DNA from: Semisulcospira habei
Lineage: Eukaryota > Mollusca > Gastropoda > Semisulcospiridae
Direction: 5' to 3'
DNA: 64,000 nucleotides
Assembly: GCA_036245525.1 (NCBI GenBank)
Contig: BTPG01000003.1
Location: 205,720,035-205,784,034 of the forward strand
Shown here: one piece after another, positions 32,431 to 44,052 of the stretch
Layout: the number at the start of each line of letters is the position of its first letter
Position numbering within the stretch: the stretch's first letter is position 1
Position numbers and translations under genes: made by a program
The notes under the pieces: generated by a model
Told to the model about the DNA's origin: nothing
What the model saw: only the letters and a program-made list of their open reading frames with translations
Database searches by the model: none

Positions 32431-33093
32431 TGGGACGATCGATATTAACTGTCTGTCGGAACTGCAGCTAACAGAACCTGGTCGAGAAGAGACTAAGCAG
32501 GCAACAATGCAGAGGAATCGTGACAGGAATACGACGAACTATATATTTTTTTGTGTATAGAGACCCATATGGCGTGGTAGGGCCAGACCCTGCTTCTTTA
32601 TGACAAGAAAGGGCAAAGGTATACTTTGGCCCTACCTAGTACTGTCTGTAGGCCGATCACAACGGCAGGTCCTTTACCTCGGTTGGCCATTCATTGATGC
32701 AAGAACATTACCACACCAATTGCCTCCGCCGCCCAGCCCCCGCCCCCTTCCCCCCCCCCCTCCTCACCCCCTCCCCTTCACCACTTTGTCTTACCCTTCC
32801 CATCCAATCCCAATCACTCCCATTAAAGGGGAAAATATGTTTTATGTGTGCCGAGGTCTGTTCAGCTTCTGGTTCGAGATTTTGGCAGAATTTAAACTAC
32901 AAACAAACAAACAAACAAACAGCCGCACCAAAGCATGAATTCGAAAAAAACAAATGAATTACCAGGTTGCATGCAAACACCCTTGACATTCTTGACCTTC
33001 GAGGTTGCATGCAAACACCTTCTTTTCGTGGGCTGGAGATCTTCTCGTAAGTGTTATGTTTTCTTCTGGTCAAGCATCAATTTCTTCCCTTGA
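32430..33093. other. Intergenic, no gene seen
   Basis: Contains a C-rich stretch (32735-32800), a CAAA repeat (32901-32920) and a direct repeat of GAGGTTGCATGCAAACACC (32961-32981 and 33001-33019). Nothing coding is recognised. Confidence 0.6.
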
Positions 33094-33174
33094 TTAACTC
33101 ACTCTAGACGTGCCGCCTACAGATACGCGGCGGTCCGCCGCGTATCCGTAGGCGACACGTCTCGAATGAGTTAA
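33094..33174. mobile_element. 81-bp TTAA palindromic MITE, family E
   Basis: The whole element is a foldback: TTAACTCACTCTAGACGTGC...GATACGCGGC|GGTCCGCCGCGTATC...GACACGTCTCGAATGAGTTAA. It is bounded by TTAA at 33094-33097 and 33171-33174. Confidence 0.85.
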
Positions 33175-33691
33175 TGTTTAATCTGTCTTTCATAGTGTGT
33201 ACATCCCTAGATATGGCTTCAACCTTACAGCTTTTGCCCCCCCCCCCCTCCCTCCTTCCACCCCTTTTCCCTACGATGCAGTTTTCGGACAGGGCTTGCT
33301 TATCAGGGGAAAAAATGCATTAAGTCCACTTTTGTGAAAAGCTATATTTTCATTGTAATAGCATGAACATCTCGCTCTTCTTTAATAAAGATGGACCTAC
33401 CGTCTTGTGCCCTATCTTCTGCCAAAATCGTCCTACGCCACTGCTGCTTCAGAATGATTGCACGCGTGTATTTTGTGTTCCTTTGAAAAATTATTTCGGA
33501 TCTGTAATTTTGCCAATACATCTCTCAATCTTGGGAATGTCGATGCGGTCGTTGTATTGTGAGGACCCCGCTGTCGTTGTTTGACAAGGTATTAAAGTCA
33601 TACGAAATTGATATAGCTCTTTTGAAGCAAAACGCGTTGTTATTGCAAAAGCATTATTTGTGGGTATCAATACACTACAGAAATGATACCT

Positions 33692-33909
33692 GAATCTCTT
33701 CACAGCCAGTTACGGCAGACTGTGATTTTTAAATCAAATTGTAATCTCAACGTCAAATATCCTAAGCCGTCAAGGGAACATAACGCACCAATGTGGTTTC
33801 AGCAAGAGGTATAGATTCTCATGAGCCCCCGCAATTGCGGGGGCTCATGAGGATCTATACCTCTTGCAGCTGGGTGGTGCTCATTTATCGTCGACAGTAA
33901 AAGGGTTAA
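33692..33909 (+). mobile_element. TTAA hairpin MITE, family A
   Basis: The left end is degenerate (CTCTTCACAGCCAGTTACGG). The core ATTCTCATGAGCCCCCGCAA faces TTGCGGGGGCTCATGAGGAT at about 33815-33855. The right end CGACAGTAAAAGGGTTAA closes at 33906-33909. Confidence 0.8.
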
Positions 33910-34195
33910 CTCCGTTGTGCATGCACGAGGAGGTAAATTACAGATATTTGAATCGGATTCAGATTACCCACGACAGGGATCGACGTGGGAACCACGAACA
34001 GCCCAATTGAAAGCTCCTGCTAACAGGAGTAAAGGAAACGAACGCAGAGTTTCTGATAATATCAATTTGTAAAAGTTCTAATATTACGCGAACCGTGCGA
34101 ATTTAAAACAGTATATTTTATTGGTTAACAATGCATTCAGATCACCTTTTAGTTCGGCTGACTGTGTATATGGATTGGTTTGCAATTTTCAGGAA

Positions 34196-34268
34196 TCGGA
34201 TGGGGGGCGGGGGAGAGGGGGGGGGGGAAGGCTGAGGGGAGGGGGGAAGGAGGGATGGGGAAGGGAAG
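34196..34268. repeat. G-rich tract
   Basis: GGGGGGCGGGGGAGAGG-type runs. Low complexity with G-quadruplex potential. Confidence 0.8.
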
Positions 34269-34353
34269 TGAACAAAAAATGGAAACATGCAAGTAAAATT
34301 TAAACATCATTGAGAACTTGTGCGTGCCCATATCAAAATCAAGTTTGTGGTCG

Positions 34354-34555
34354 CTAACCCCTTTTCTGCAATGTTTCTGCAATCGTGGTTTTTTTCAACG
34401 CCAAAGTAGCACAGCCGTCCCAGGCACATGGACACTAAGCGGTTTTAGCAAGAGGCCTAGATCCTCATGAGCCCCCGCGACTGCGGGGGCTCATGAGGAT
34501 CTACGCCTCTTGCATCCTGATTGTGTTCACTTTATCTCGGCAGTGAATGAGTTAA
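34354..34555 (+). mobile_element. TTAA hairpin MITE, family A
   Basis: Left end CTAACCCCTTTTCTGCAATG (the first T of TTAA mutated). Core CCTCATGAGCCCCCGC/GCGGGGGCTCATGAGG at 34461-34500, flanked by GCAAGAGGCCTAGAT and ATCTACGCCTCTTGC. Right end CGGCAGTGAATGAGTTAA (34552-34555). Length is about 202 bp. Confidence 0.85.
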
Positions 34556-35444
34556 TTTGTTAACCCCTGCCACAAATGCATTGGGTGTGGATGGAGAGAA
34601 CGCCTGAATAACCAGGAGCCTCCGAGTGTCACGGCCTCGCGTCTTTTTGTGGTGGGGATCTTATGAAGGGCAGTGTATACAGTGCTTGAATTTTTGTCAG
34701 ATTACAGCCATGAATGCCGCCTGGTGGCTGGGAAATTTTCTTATTCCTACATTCGCCTCGGCCATCGCAGAGATACGACAGGCTACTTTAGTTGCGGTAT
34801 CGTCTGATTTTAAGACGCTTCCATCGTTTTGTGTGTCAGTTTGTGTCAAAGAACGGAGAGGTGTGTCTATATCACCTCTCACGCCACCGCTGATATGCCA
34901 GGAAGGTGCCGCGGTCACTCGGCAGTTATAACGTCAAATAGCCCTCAAGTGACGTCATTGGGAAGTCATGTGTACACTTCGGAGTAAGCAGGTGCGAAAA
35001 CTTGAATAAAACGTTTCGTAATTAGTAAATTATGTTAAATCAAGATTTCTTGATCTAATACTGTATAAAAAAAAAGTGTTTACCAAACGTGTAAAATACA
35101 AAGACTTTCCCAACAAAGATACAAACGCGGTTAGAAAGGACAAGTACGCACATTACATCATGTCTTATTGAGAAATATTAGTGTGTGTTGTTCATTTCTA
35201 TCTGTATGCCTGTTTTCAAAACAAACAAACAAACAAAAAAAAAAGCTTTAACCAATCAATTTGATCAGACTGTATTGTTTTCATTCCTGCGTCACACCAC
35301 AATCCCTTTAGCACAGACCCTACCACGTGACCACGCTACACAACTCTTGTAGTGACTAATTGCAGACTTCCACGTAGTACTTTGTGAGGTTCCAGGTTTG
35401 TTCTATAAACAGAAGCAGCAAAACGTTCTAATGTATAAAGTCAC
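34556..35444. other. Intergenic, no gene seen
   Basis: An open frame at 34626-34931 has no recognisable domain, no flanking splice signals that I trust and no relative in the window. The rest is AT-rich. Confidence 0.5.
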
Positions 35445-35662
35445 TTAACTCATTTAGCCCGGCGCACGTATTTCCCAAATTTTGGAGGCGTCTTCTAACG
35501 ACTATGCACTTGTTGCAGGAGATGGATTGACCATGATAATTCAAGGGTAGTTCCAGATTAATTAGCCTGGCGCAGACAGGCGCCAAGCTAATCTGGCACT
35601 ACCCTTGAATTATTATGGTCGATCCATCTCCTGCTGTAGTGCGTCAGGGCTGAGTGGGTTAA
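35445..35662 (+). mobile_element. TTAA hairpin MITE, family B, both ends intact
   Basis: Ends TTAACTCATTTAGCCCGGCG and, read from the other side, TTAACCCACTCAGCCCTGAC. Inner arms CAAGGGTAGTTCCAGATTA and TAATCTGGCACTACCCTTG surround a GGCGC centre. TTAA is at 35445-35448 and 35659-35662. Confidence 0.88.
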
Positions 35663-35697
35663 TGTTGTTCAAAACAATACGAACACTTTAGTTGTGT

Positions 35698-35797
<100 letters not shown>

Positions 35798-35859
35798 CTA
35801 TATGTCAATTTTTGGTCTTCTGTTGGTGTAGTTCTACAGACATTTATGCATGTGAGGGA

Positions 35860-35861
<2 letters not shown>

Positions 35862-35895
<34 letters not shown>
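35862..35895. repeat. AAC trinucleotide repeat
   Basis: About 11 CAA/AAC units followed by AAAAACC. Confidence 0.95.
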
Positions 35896-35989
35896 AAAAC
35901 CAACGTTTGCAGCGATGTATACATCTCATCAACTTGATTTCTGTATTTGATTGGCGAAGGAATGAAAATAAATACGTTCATGGTAGCGG

Positions 35990-36209
35990 TGGTTTGTTAC
36001 ACAGACTCTCGTATACCCTCGGACTTCGGGGTGCAATAGTTAATTTGACCTCCCACAGGCCTACAAGGGTCCGTGCGGCAAACTCCTGTAAGCATCACGT
36101 TACACTGTACTTGTACTTTCTAAGCGTGCTCCTTCGTAAATATTATACTGCCGTGAGATGGCCTTACTTGCCTGCTAGGCGTTAAACCCAAATAACTAAC
36201 TAACTAATC
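35990..36209 (+). repeat. CTAA-tailed SINE
   Basis: The 3' end reads GCCGTGAGATGGCCTTACTT, CTAGGCGTTAAACCCAAATA, then ACTAACTAACTAA. This is a SINE 3' end with a short tandem tail that I recall from molluscan genomes. The 5' border is not clear. Inverted relatives lie at 42905-42960 and 55795-55862. Confidence 0.6.
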
Positions 36210-36649
36210 TGTAAATATTATACCACGATTTTTTTGTAAATATTATATCACAATATTTCTTTATGCTGACCTATTGTTTTTTTGTGACATGTTCAGGCTT
36301 AGACTAGCAATTATATTTTAATTTATTTAATTTTGAACTTATAGTTGTCGGTAGCACTTAAAGGGACTAGGACCGACAGATTTAACAGAAAAACATAACT
36401 GTTGACCGTATACTAATCACACATTTATTTACATTCAGTGTGTTCAAAGACAACTACAAGTTTGGACAAGATCGTGTGGACATAGTCCAATTCTGGAAGG
36501 TTCCGTGTCGTGTCTGCGGCCGAGGCGGGAGTGTGGGGGATAGGGGACGACAACACCGTCAGTCTGGTTCCGCACTGGGAACGGTACGATGTTTGAAAAT
36601 AATAATAATAATAATAACACAATTATTCCTGATTGAAGATTTAATTAAT

Positions 36650-36775
36650 AATAACCCCTTCACTGTCGAGAAAAGGTGAACAAGAACCAACTGCAAGAGA
36701 CATAGATCCTCATGAGCCCCCGCATTCGCGGGGGCTCATGAGGATCTATGCCTCTTGCGGACATCACTTGGCATG
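36650..36775 (+). mobile_element. TTAA-type hairpin MITE, family A (right end lost)
   Basis: Left end ATAACCCCTTCACTGTCGAG, then a strong core at 36697-36760 in which CCTCATGAGCCCCCGCA faces GCGGGGGCTCATGAGG within GAGACATAGAT and ATCTATGCCTCTTGC. The usual right end is not found. Confidence 0.75.
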
Positions 36776-37051
36776 TATATTGGACGGCTGGGATCTGTTT
36801 CGTTGACTTCACAAAGATTTCCAGAAACACGTTCTGCGACCAATGGCAGTACAGGGTTTAAGGAAATCCGTATACCTACCTACTTACACATATTGTTGGT
36901 TACATTCCAGTTGCAGTCGAAATATACTTATAAGTACTGACTGTGTCAAAACTGATATTATTTTCAATCATGTACAAAGTATCATCGAAGTTTCTATATT
37001 GCAGTAACCTGTTAAATGCCGCTGACGACATCGCTCGCCGGAAAAGATGCG

Positions 37052-37122
37052 TTAACCCCTTGACTGCTACCGCCGCACTGTATTTTCAGTAGCAGTCAAG
37101 CGGTATGGAATGAATGAGTTAA
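37052..37122. mobile_element. 71-bp TTAA foldback element
   Basis: TTAACCCCTTGACTGCTACC...CAGTAGCAGTCAAGCGG...AATGAGTTAA, with TTAA at 37052-37055 and 37119-37122. It abuts the next element through the same TTAA. Confidence 0.75.
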
Positions 37123-37317
37123 CCCTTCGGGCGTCGGTAGCGATTTTGGTCGAGGTGATTCCTGCAGGAATCACAACATCCTGACATCCTGCAGGAATCA
37201 CAACATCCTGACATCATGCAGGAATCACAACATCCTGACATCCGGCAGGAATCACAACATCCTGACATCATGCAGGAATCACCTTGATCAAGATCGCTGC
37301 CGACACATACAAGTTAA
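37119..37317 (+). mobile_element. TTAA foldback element with internal minisatellite, family D
   Basis: Left end TTAACCCTTCGGGCGTCGGT, right end (reverse strand) TTAACTTGTATGTGTCGGCA. Arms GGTGATTCCTGCAGGAATC and GATTCCTGCATGATG flank about 4.5 copies of a 27-bp unit (CTGCAGGAATCACAACATCC then TGACATC) at 37163-37280. TTAA is at 37119-37122 and 37314-37317. The version without the minisatellite is at 48638-48729. Confidence 0.82.
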
Positions 37318-37334
37318 TGACAAATTTCCTGCAG

Positions 37335-37495
37335 ATTCGGCGGATTGTGGAGAAACGTCCCCGTCAGTCGTATCTTGGACTCAAGTGGTTGGTAAAGAGA
37401 TCGTTCAGCTGTCCGTGTGGCCGAACACAGTGTGGGGACTCCAGGCATCAGGTCGGGTGAGCGCGGTCACCGGAGTCACGAGGAGCCTGCCAGAG
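37335..37495 (+). CDS. Tectonin-type lectin (tachylectin-1/L6-like), internal exon
   Basis: TTTCCTGCAG precedes and GT follows CTGCCAGAG. In phase 1 the exon reads DSADCGETSPSVVSW, then TQVVGKEIVQLSVWPNTVWG, then LQASGRVSAVTGVTRSLPE. The pattern W-QV-G---Q-SV----VWG is the tectonin beta-propeller repeat found in tachylectin-1, lectin L6 and fish-egg lectins, which are secreted sugar- or LPS-binding defence proteins. The 161-bp exon is open and ends in phase 0. The preceding family D element lies directly beside the acceptor. Function is inferred from the family. Confidence 0.75.
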
Positions 37496-37589
37496 GTATG
37501 AGAGGTCGTCTGTGTCAGAATCCCCTACGAATCTCTAGAAATGTTTCAGAACGTGTGCCAGAAAACGAGGACAAGAACACATTGTCATG

Positions 37590-37688
37590 CCCAACATGCG
37601 CAAAAGGCCATCGGGCCGACGTCGGCCGCCGTTTGCCGCCGCACGACCGTGCGCCTGACGTCGGCCTGATGGCCTTTTGTGCATTGGG
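37590..37688. mobile_element. GC-rich hairpin MITE, family C
   Basis: TGCGCAAAAGGCCATCGGGC, CGACGTCGGCC and a central GCACGACCGTGC are mirrored by GACGTCGGCCTGATGGCC and TTTTGTGCATTGG. Lies in the intron between the two tectonin exons. Other copies are at 46223-46328 and 63727-63821. Confidence 0.85.
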
Positions 37689-37839
37689 TATTAGCTATAT
37701 GCTGACCGCGTTCAGTTCTATTTGAGGCCGCAGCGTCCATATCATGACTAAATGTCAATTATCAAATGTTCACGCAACTACTATGTGCTAGGGCAACCCT
37801 TAGGCCACCTTCTCTGACAGTCTTACCCAGGTAAGCGTC

Positions 37840-38293
37840 AGCCCCAACGGCCACGTCGGGGGGGGGGGGGGGGGGTGAACAGCATTGAGTACGTCTGGCG
37901 CAGGTTGGGGGCCTCAAGGACAAGCCCCCTGGGAACGATTTGGCAGGCTGTTGACGGCTATCTTGTGCAGATATCCGTAGGCCTGTCTGGAGTCTGGGGC
38001 ATAAATGCTACCAGCAAAGTCTTATGCCGGCAAGGAACATACACCGACATCGACACGTCCGGTACTACTTGGGTTCAGGTGGACGGTTTGTCAATTCGGA
38101 GGACGGTTTCGTGGTTGGCGTCACTCCGAACAAGGAGGTGGTGGTGAAGATGGGCGTGTCAGCCACTACCCCCATGGGAACGTTCTGGAAGAAAGTGGCA
38201 GGAGAGATTAGGGCAGTGGAGTTTTCCGGGAACGCTTTCTGGGGAGTCAGCAGCGCTGGACTTGCCTACCGCGCGAAATACAATCCCAACTAG
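37840..38293 (+). CDS. Tectonin-type lectin, last exon with one frameshift
   Basis: After a run of about 20 G (37858-37876) the frame reads VNSIEYVWRR, SPLGTIWQAVDGYLVQISVG, LSGVWGINATSKVLCRQGTY and TTWVQVDG. A one-base frameshift near 38088 moves the frame to FVNSEDGFVVGVTPNKEVVV, GTFWKKVAGEIRAVEFSGNA and FWGVSSAGLAYRAKYNPN, ending at TAG 38291-38293. Three tectonin repeats with the -VWGVN- and W-QV-G hallmarks are visible, and the C-terminus matches the usual family end. The acceptor is not certain (GCGTCAG near 37830 is possible). The G run and the single frameshift could be assembly errors; otherwise the gene is disabled. A possible AATAAA lies near 38433 in MITE sequence. Confidence 0.7.
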
Positions 38294-38302
38294 CACCAGC
38301 GC

Positions 38303-38366
38303 TTAACCCATTTTCTGCTGAGATTAATTACCATCCACCCAGCTGCAGAAGGCATTGTTCATTTAA
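38303..38366 (-). mobile_element. 64-bp TTAA element, deletion derivative of family A
   Basis: TTAACCCATTTTCTGCTGAG to TTGTTCATTTAA. The interior CACCCAGCTGCAGAAGGCA is the complement of the family A right side. The right TTAA is shared with the next element. Confidence 0.55.
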
Positions 38367-38486
38367 CCCCTTCCCTGCCAGCGGAGGTGAATTTTGTTTT
38401 TGAAATTGGTGTTCGCTAATTGTCCAAAAGCCACAATAAAAAAAAAGAAGACATGGACACAGTTTTAGCAGCAAGAGGTATAGACC
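38363..38486 (+). mobile_element. Left half of a family A MITE
   Basis: TTAACCCCTTCCCTGCCAGC, TTTGAAATTGGTGTTCGCTA, GTCCAAAAGCCACAATAAAA and TTTTAGCAGCAAGAGGTATA match the left side of family A. The sequence then switches into the family F element, before the hairpin core. Confidence 0.7.
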
Positions 38487-38715
38487 GATTACCAACAACG
38501 AATTCAAGTAAACTCATAGCGCGTAATCAGCTGGCACCATAGGCATATACAACACCCCAAACATCCCCAAGAGTCCGCAGATCCTCACGCGCCCTTCGGG
38601 CGCATGAGGATTTGCGGACTCTTGGGGATGTTTGGGGTGTTGTCTACGTTTTTGTGGTGCCAGCTGGTTATCACCCGCAGGTTTTGCTCTCATTCGTTGT
38701 TTCTAGTCTTTCGGA
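38487..38715. mobile_element. Long hairpin MITE, family F
   Basis: ACAACACCCCAAACATCCCC, AAGAGTCCGCAGATCCTCAC and GCGCCCTTCGGGCGC at the centre are mirrored by GAGGATTTGCGGACTCTTGG and GGATGTTTGGGGTGTTGTC. Outer parts include CAGCTGGCACCATAGGC and GTGGTGCCAGCTGG. Related copies are at 49480-49712 and 61910-62142. Confidence 0.8.
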
Positions 38716-38744
38716 GCGAAGGGAACCTCGCTGTTGTTTAACAG

Positions 38745-38950
38745 TTTCGCCAATTCACTACCAGGCATCGCTGATTGCGTTGTTTGTTACTTCAATGTCG
38801 AAGAGCCCAAGCCGTCCAGATCCAAAGTGGTGTCGGCAGGAGATACTGATCATCGTGAGCCCATGCAACAGTTGGGCTCGTGAAGATGTGTGTCGCTTGC
38901 GATTGTGTCGTGTTCGCTTTCTGACAGCCGTGAAAGGCTTACTTACAACA
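38745..38950 (+). mobile_element. Diverged family A MITE
   Basis: CAATTCACTACCAGGCATCG, AAGAGCCCAAGCCGTCCAGA, TCCAAAGTGGTGTCGGCAGG, a weak hairpin (GAGCCCATGCAACAGTTGGG) and TCTGACAGCCGTGAAAGGCT. The ends are decayed. Confidence 0.6.
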
Positions 38951-39129
38951 CAATTACTGTTATTTATTTGGCGGAGTGTTTCTTTGTACTTTTACCCCTC
39001 TGAATTTACTTTATAAATTTGAATCATGAACAACGTTGCTTTACTGTGAGCGGCCAGTAGCGCTGACGCAGAAGCCACTGCACCTCGCTGGCGAAAACCC
39101 TGTACGCTTACGGCGCACGGCTACGGATG

Positions 39130-39232
39130 AAGTTAGCAAGAAGTATATAATTATCCTCATGAGCCCCGCGACTGGGGGGGGGGGGGGGGGGGGGTCACGA
39201 GGATATATGTTTCTTGCAGTTAGGTGCAGTTT
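39130..39232 (+). mobile_element. Family A MITE core with G-run expansion
   Basis: AGTTAGCAAGAAGTATATAA, CCTCATGAGCCCCGCGACTG, a run of about 20 G, then CACGAGGATATATGTTTCTT GCAG. The loop-proximal arm has become a homopolymer. Confidence 0.65.
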
Positions 39233-39359
39233 CGCAGTTTCCTATAGTGTGGCCTTCAAGGCGTTTATCTGTATGACAAAATGAAACAGATTTAGCAGTG
39301 TTTGCCTATGATTCAGCTTGTGCAAATTTTGTCTTGCGGAAAAGTGTGACGTTTGTTAA

Positions 39360-39575
39360 TTAACTCATTCTACCCCAAAAACACAACAGCAAGATATGGA
39401 TCGACCATGATAGTTCAAGGGTGATGCCAGAATAGCTTGGCGCCTATGGGCGCCAAGCTATTCTGGCATCACCCTTGAACTATCATGGTCGATATGTGTC
39501 CTGCACTGCAATGCAGTCTTCAGAGGACAGCGGCAAAACTTTTGGGGATTTCGGTGTTGGGGTACAATGAGTTAA
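39360..39575 (+). mobile_element. TTAA hairpin MITE, family B, both ends intact
   Basis: Ends TTAACTCATTCTACCCCAAA and, from the other side, TTAACTCATTGTACCCCAAC. The inner hairpin ATCGACCATGATAGTTCAAG ... GAACTATCATGGTCGAT has arms of about 50 bp around GGCGCC. TTAA is at 39360-39363 and 39572-39575. Length is 216 bp. Confidence 0.9.
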
Positions 39576-39590
39576 GTGTGTCGACGGGCC

Positions 39591-39724
39591 TTCCCAAATT
39601 TTGGAGGCGTCATCTAACGACTATGCACCTGTTGCCGACAGGCGCCAAGCTAATCTGACACTACCCTTGAATTATCATGGTCGACCCATCTCCTGCTGTA
39701 GTGCGTCAGGGCTGAATGGCCTAA
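39591..39724 (+). mobile_element. Partial family B MITE (one hairpin arm lost)
   Basis: CCCAAATTTTGGAGGCGTCA, then directly the second arm GGCGCCAAGCTAATCTGACA and CATCTCCTGCTGTAGTGCGT. The first arm is deleted. The right end is CAGGGCTGAATGGCCTAA (TTAA mutated). Confidence 0.75.
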
Positions 39725-39829
39725 GACAGTTTATGCCTATTGCAGATAAAGGACTTTTCGCTTCGCTGAGGGAGGAAAGAGTAGAGAGAAAATGTACAGA
39801 TCGCCTTGATTTTGTTTTTCCTTAGTTCA

Positions 39830-40044
39830 TTAACTCATTCAGTCCGACGCACGTATTTCCCAAATTTTGGAGGTGTCATCTAACGACTATGCAGCTGTTG
39901 CAGGAGATGGGTCGATAATGATAATTCAAGGGCAGTGCCAGATTAGTTTGGCGCAAAAAGGGCGCCAAGCTAATCTGGCACTACCCTTGAACTATCATAG
40001 TCGACCCATCTCCTGCTGTAGTGCGTCAGGGTTGAATGGGTTAA
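39830..40044 (+). mobile_element. TTAA hairpin MITE, family B, both ends intact
   Basis: Ends TTAACTCATTCAGTCCGACG and, from the other side, TTAACCCATTCAACCCTGAC. Hairpin ATAATTCAAGGGCAGTGCCA ... TGGCACTACCCTTGAACTAT. TTAA is at 39830-39833 and 40041-40044. Its outer parts match the copy at 35445-35662 most closely. Confidence 0.9.
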
Positions 40045-40076
40045 ACGCGCCCTAAACCCTTGTTAAGAAAAAACAC

Positions 40077-40105
40077 GCACGCACATACATACACACACAC
40101 AGACA

Positions 40106-40149
<44 letters not shown>

Positions 40150-40153
40150 CTTT
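40077..40153. repeat. CA microsatellite
   Basis: CACA repeats with GCAC and TACA interruptions. Confidence 0.95.
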
Positions 40154-40361
40154 ACCCCAATTGTGATGTAGCTGGACTTTCACATGGTAAATATTATTCT
40201 CAAGTTATATTCCTTCTCACACCAAATATGTGAACACAAAAAAGCTGCATTTTGACTGAAGTGCTGCACGTTTTACTTTCTGCATAACATGTTTCATTCA
40301 ACTCGATCAGTTCCTAGAGCCGAAGCATTCAATGTGTGGCGAACGTTCATGAACTGAGGAA

Positions 40362-40472
40362 AGTAAGCAAGAGGCTTAGATCCTCATGAGCCCCCGCGAA
40401 TGCGGTGGCTCATGAAGATCTAAGCCTCTTGCATGTGGGTGTTCACTCTGTTCGCTCAGTGAAGCGGTTATA
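40362..40472 (+). mobile_element. Family A hairpin MITE
   Basis: GCAAGAGGCTTAGATCCTCA, TGAGCCCCCGCGAATGCGGT, GGCTCATGAAGATCTAAGCC, TCTTGC. The TTAG on one side is matched by CTAA on the other, so the stem is maintained. The right end GTGAAGCGGTTAT is decayed. Confidence 0.75.
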
Positions 40473-41055
40473 CTACATGCACGTTGTAAACAGCGGCGAT
40501 ATTTCAGTAACATTCTATAGGCGACTTGCTGGCTGTAGTCTTGACATTTGATAACGATGTGTGGAGAGCGCACGTCAACATTACTCCGTCTGTTGGCGCT
40601 GTTGTATTTCTGTGTGCATGCAGTAAGTCGTATGATGTAATTATTATTTACGCTGCTATTAACGAGGTCGGATAGAACAAAAGTCGTATATAACGACACT
40701 TTTTCACAGTCTCGACAGCACGCTTTGGTTTGCAAATCACGTCGCTTATAACAAACTTCGCATATATAGCAACAAGAAAATGTGGGTCTCATGGCGATTT
40801 TTTTGTTTAAATTAAAAGTTTACTGTATATTCATTTGAATGTGTTTACATTGCACTTAAAAGATTAAACGTGTTATTTTCTTCGTAAGTCAGTGTGTCTG
40901 CGTCTGTGCATAATACAGATAACTGAGAAAGACATTATCAGTCTGGTACTGGGCTATGTCAAGTCCTTTTTGTGGAACAAATAAAACTTCGGAAAATGTA
41001 GCATACTTCATTCGAGAACGTGTGCAGCCTGCATTTTCCTATCATTGCTGTACAG
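40473..41055. other. Intron or intergenic, no gene seen
   Basis: A minus-strand open frame (40376-40792) begins with several cysteines (SCCYICEVCYKRRD) but has no recognised domain, and its C-terminal part is MITE sequence. I do not call it a gene. Confidence 0.5.
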
Positions 41056-41133
41056 AACAGAACTGCACCTGTGAGGAAATCAGCAAGTGTGAGAATGAGG
41101 CTGTTTGTGCGTCCAGTGATTCCTGCAACATAC
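41056..41133 (+). CDS. EGF-like exon of a lectin-type membrane receptor
   Basis: The acceptor TGCTGTACAG ends at 41055 and GTAAGG begins at 41134. The 78-bp exon has phase-1 borders on both sides and reads (E)QNCTCEEISKCENEAVC, then ASSDSCNI. It has six closely spaced cysteines, like the half-EGF modules next to F5/8C domains in molluscan lectin receptors. Symmetric phase-1 borders fit an inserted extracellular module. A second, broken copy is at 49872-49935. Upstream exons and the signal peptide are not identified. Assignment to the same gene as the exons downstream is inferred from strand, order and phase. Confidence 0.55.
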
Positions 41134-41201
41134 GTAAGGAAACAGATGTATAAAAGCAACAAAATAAAAACAGAGAGAGAGCGAGAGAGCGGGAGCAAAG
41201 G

Positions 41202-42782
<1,581 letters not shown>

Positions 42783-42899
42783 GTGTTTTCATATTGTATT
42801 GATGAGCAAAAGAAATGCACCATTTTTTTTTAATTCGCAAACTGTCGGTATATTTGTTGATATATGTGTTTGATTAGAACTGTTATTTGTCTTCAGTTA

Positions 42900-42962
42900 G
42901 TTAATGGGATTCATCGCCGAGCAGGCGAGTAAGGCCATCTCACGGCGGAAAGGGTAAAAGTC
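42900..42962 (-). repeat. SINE 3' end, inverted
   Basis: On the minus strand CCGCCGTGAGATGGCCTTAC, TCGCCTGCTCGGCGATGAA, then CTAAC. Related to the SINE at 35990-36209. Confidence 0.6.
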
Positions 42963-43105
42963 TGGTCAGCCAGACTAAGAGGGTGGTCTTAAAACATGCT
43001 GAAAATATATATATTAAAAATACGGTAGTCTTTTTGGTTTGTACAACAATAGATAGCAATAAATCTACTCTTTTGCCTTGCACTGATCTTTTTTTACCTT
43101 GACCG

Positions 43106-43317
43106 GAAATGTGACCTACAAGAAACGGTCATTTATGTCAAGTTTCACGGCCAATCATAGTGCGTGTCAATGGGAACACAACTACTCCATTTGACACCCC
43201 GGGTACGAGTAATTTCAACTGTGCTGAATCCGCCTATGGTGATTACAACGCCTGGTGGGCAGTGGACCTGGGTCAGCAATACACCGTCAGCAACATCACT
43301 ATGTAGAGACGCTAGCA
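43106..43317 (+). pseudogene. F5/8 type C (discoidin/fucolectin) N-half exon, broken
   Basis: Reads NVTYKKRSFMSSFTANHSA, then after a frameshift VNGNTTTPFDTPG and FNCAESAYGDYNAWWAVDLG, then QQYTVSNIT. These are hallmarks of the F5/8C lectin fold: the AVDG-like loop, CAES, and AWWAVDLG at the core strand. The 3' border has a good GTAAGT donor (43318). The acceptor position reads ACCG where the second copy has GCAG. A one-base frameshift lies near 43165, and a second near 43303 turns CRDAS into stops. Length is 2 mod 3 where 0 is expected. The exon is disabled or mis-assembled. Confidence 0.75.
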
Positions 43318-43756
43318 GTAAGTATTTCTGGCCAGATCACGTCATATCAGATGGTATATACAGCTGAAGGTCTAGTTTGTCTTTTTTTTTTTACTAGGAC
43401 AAAGTCTATTTCTTTGTACTACTGTATATACAGAGCACGATAGTGGTTGTTGATACAAAAATACCGTTCGCATTTTGAAACTATATTATTATGATCTTCA
43501 CCATATTGGCAGTGTGAAAAATGTTTTGTTTGATGTATATTTTGTTGCTTAAAGGTAGGGATGCGGGATTCTAAGTTGGGCCAATTTATATAAAGAGGGT
43601 ATAGTTTTCCAACATTGCATTGCAAAGCTGTGTTCTGTGACTGGAATCGAAATCTACCTGGTAAAAAATTGTGTGCGCCATCCGACATTAGACGAGTAGG
43701 GCCTCGTGACCTGAACTATGTATCAGGCACAACGCGAATCTGGCGGAATAGAGTTT

Positions 43757-43970
43757 AAACTCATTCAGCCCCGACACACAATGGCAAGACATGGATCGAG
43801 CGTGATAGTTCAAGGGGGGTGCCGTCAATAGCTTGGCGCCCATTGGCGCCAAGCTATTGACGGCACCACCCTTGAACTATTACTCTCGATCTGTCTCCAG
43901 CAGTGTAATGCAGTCCTCAGATGGCTACTTCCAAATTTGGGGATTTCGGTCCTGGGGCAACATATGCTGT
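43757..43970 (+). mobile_element. Family B hairpin MITE
   Basis: TTTAAACTCATTCAGCCCCG at the left (one extra A after the TTAA). Hairpin TTCAAGGGGGGTGCCGTCAA/TTGACGGCACCACCCTTGAA around TAGCTTGGCGCC. The right end GGTCCTGGGGCAACAT is decayed. Both arms carry GTCAATAG in place of the usual AGAATAG. Confidence 0.8.
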
Positions 43971-44052
43971 CAAGTTCAGTTCAACGTGGTCTGTTTTGGA
44001 TTCCCACACGCGGTTTTCTTTTCACCGATGTCGCCTTGTTCTGCGCATGAAA

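Noticed and set aside
37160..37285. CRISPR array from regularly spaced 27-bp repeats
   Set aside because: The repeats are contiguous with no unique spacers, lie within a foldback element in an animal genome, and no cas genes exist.
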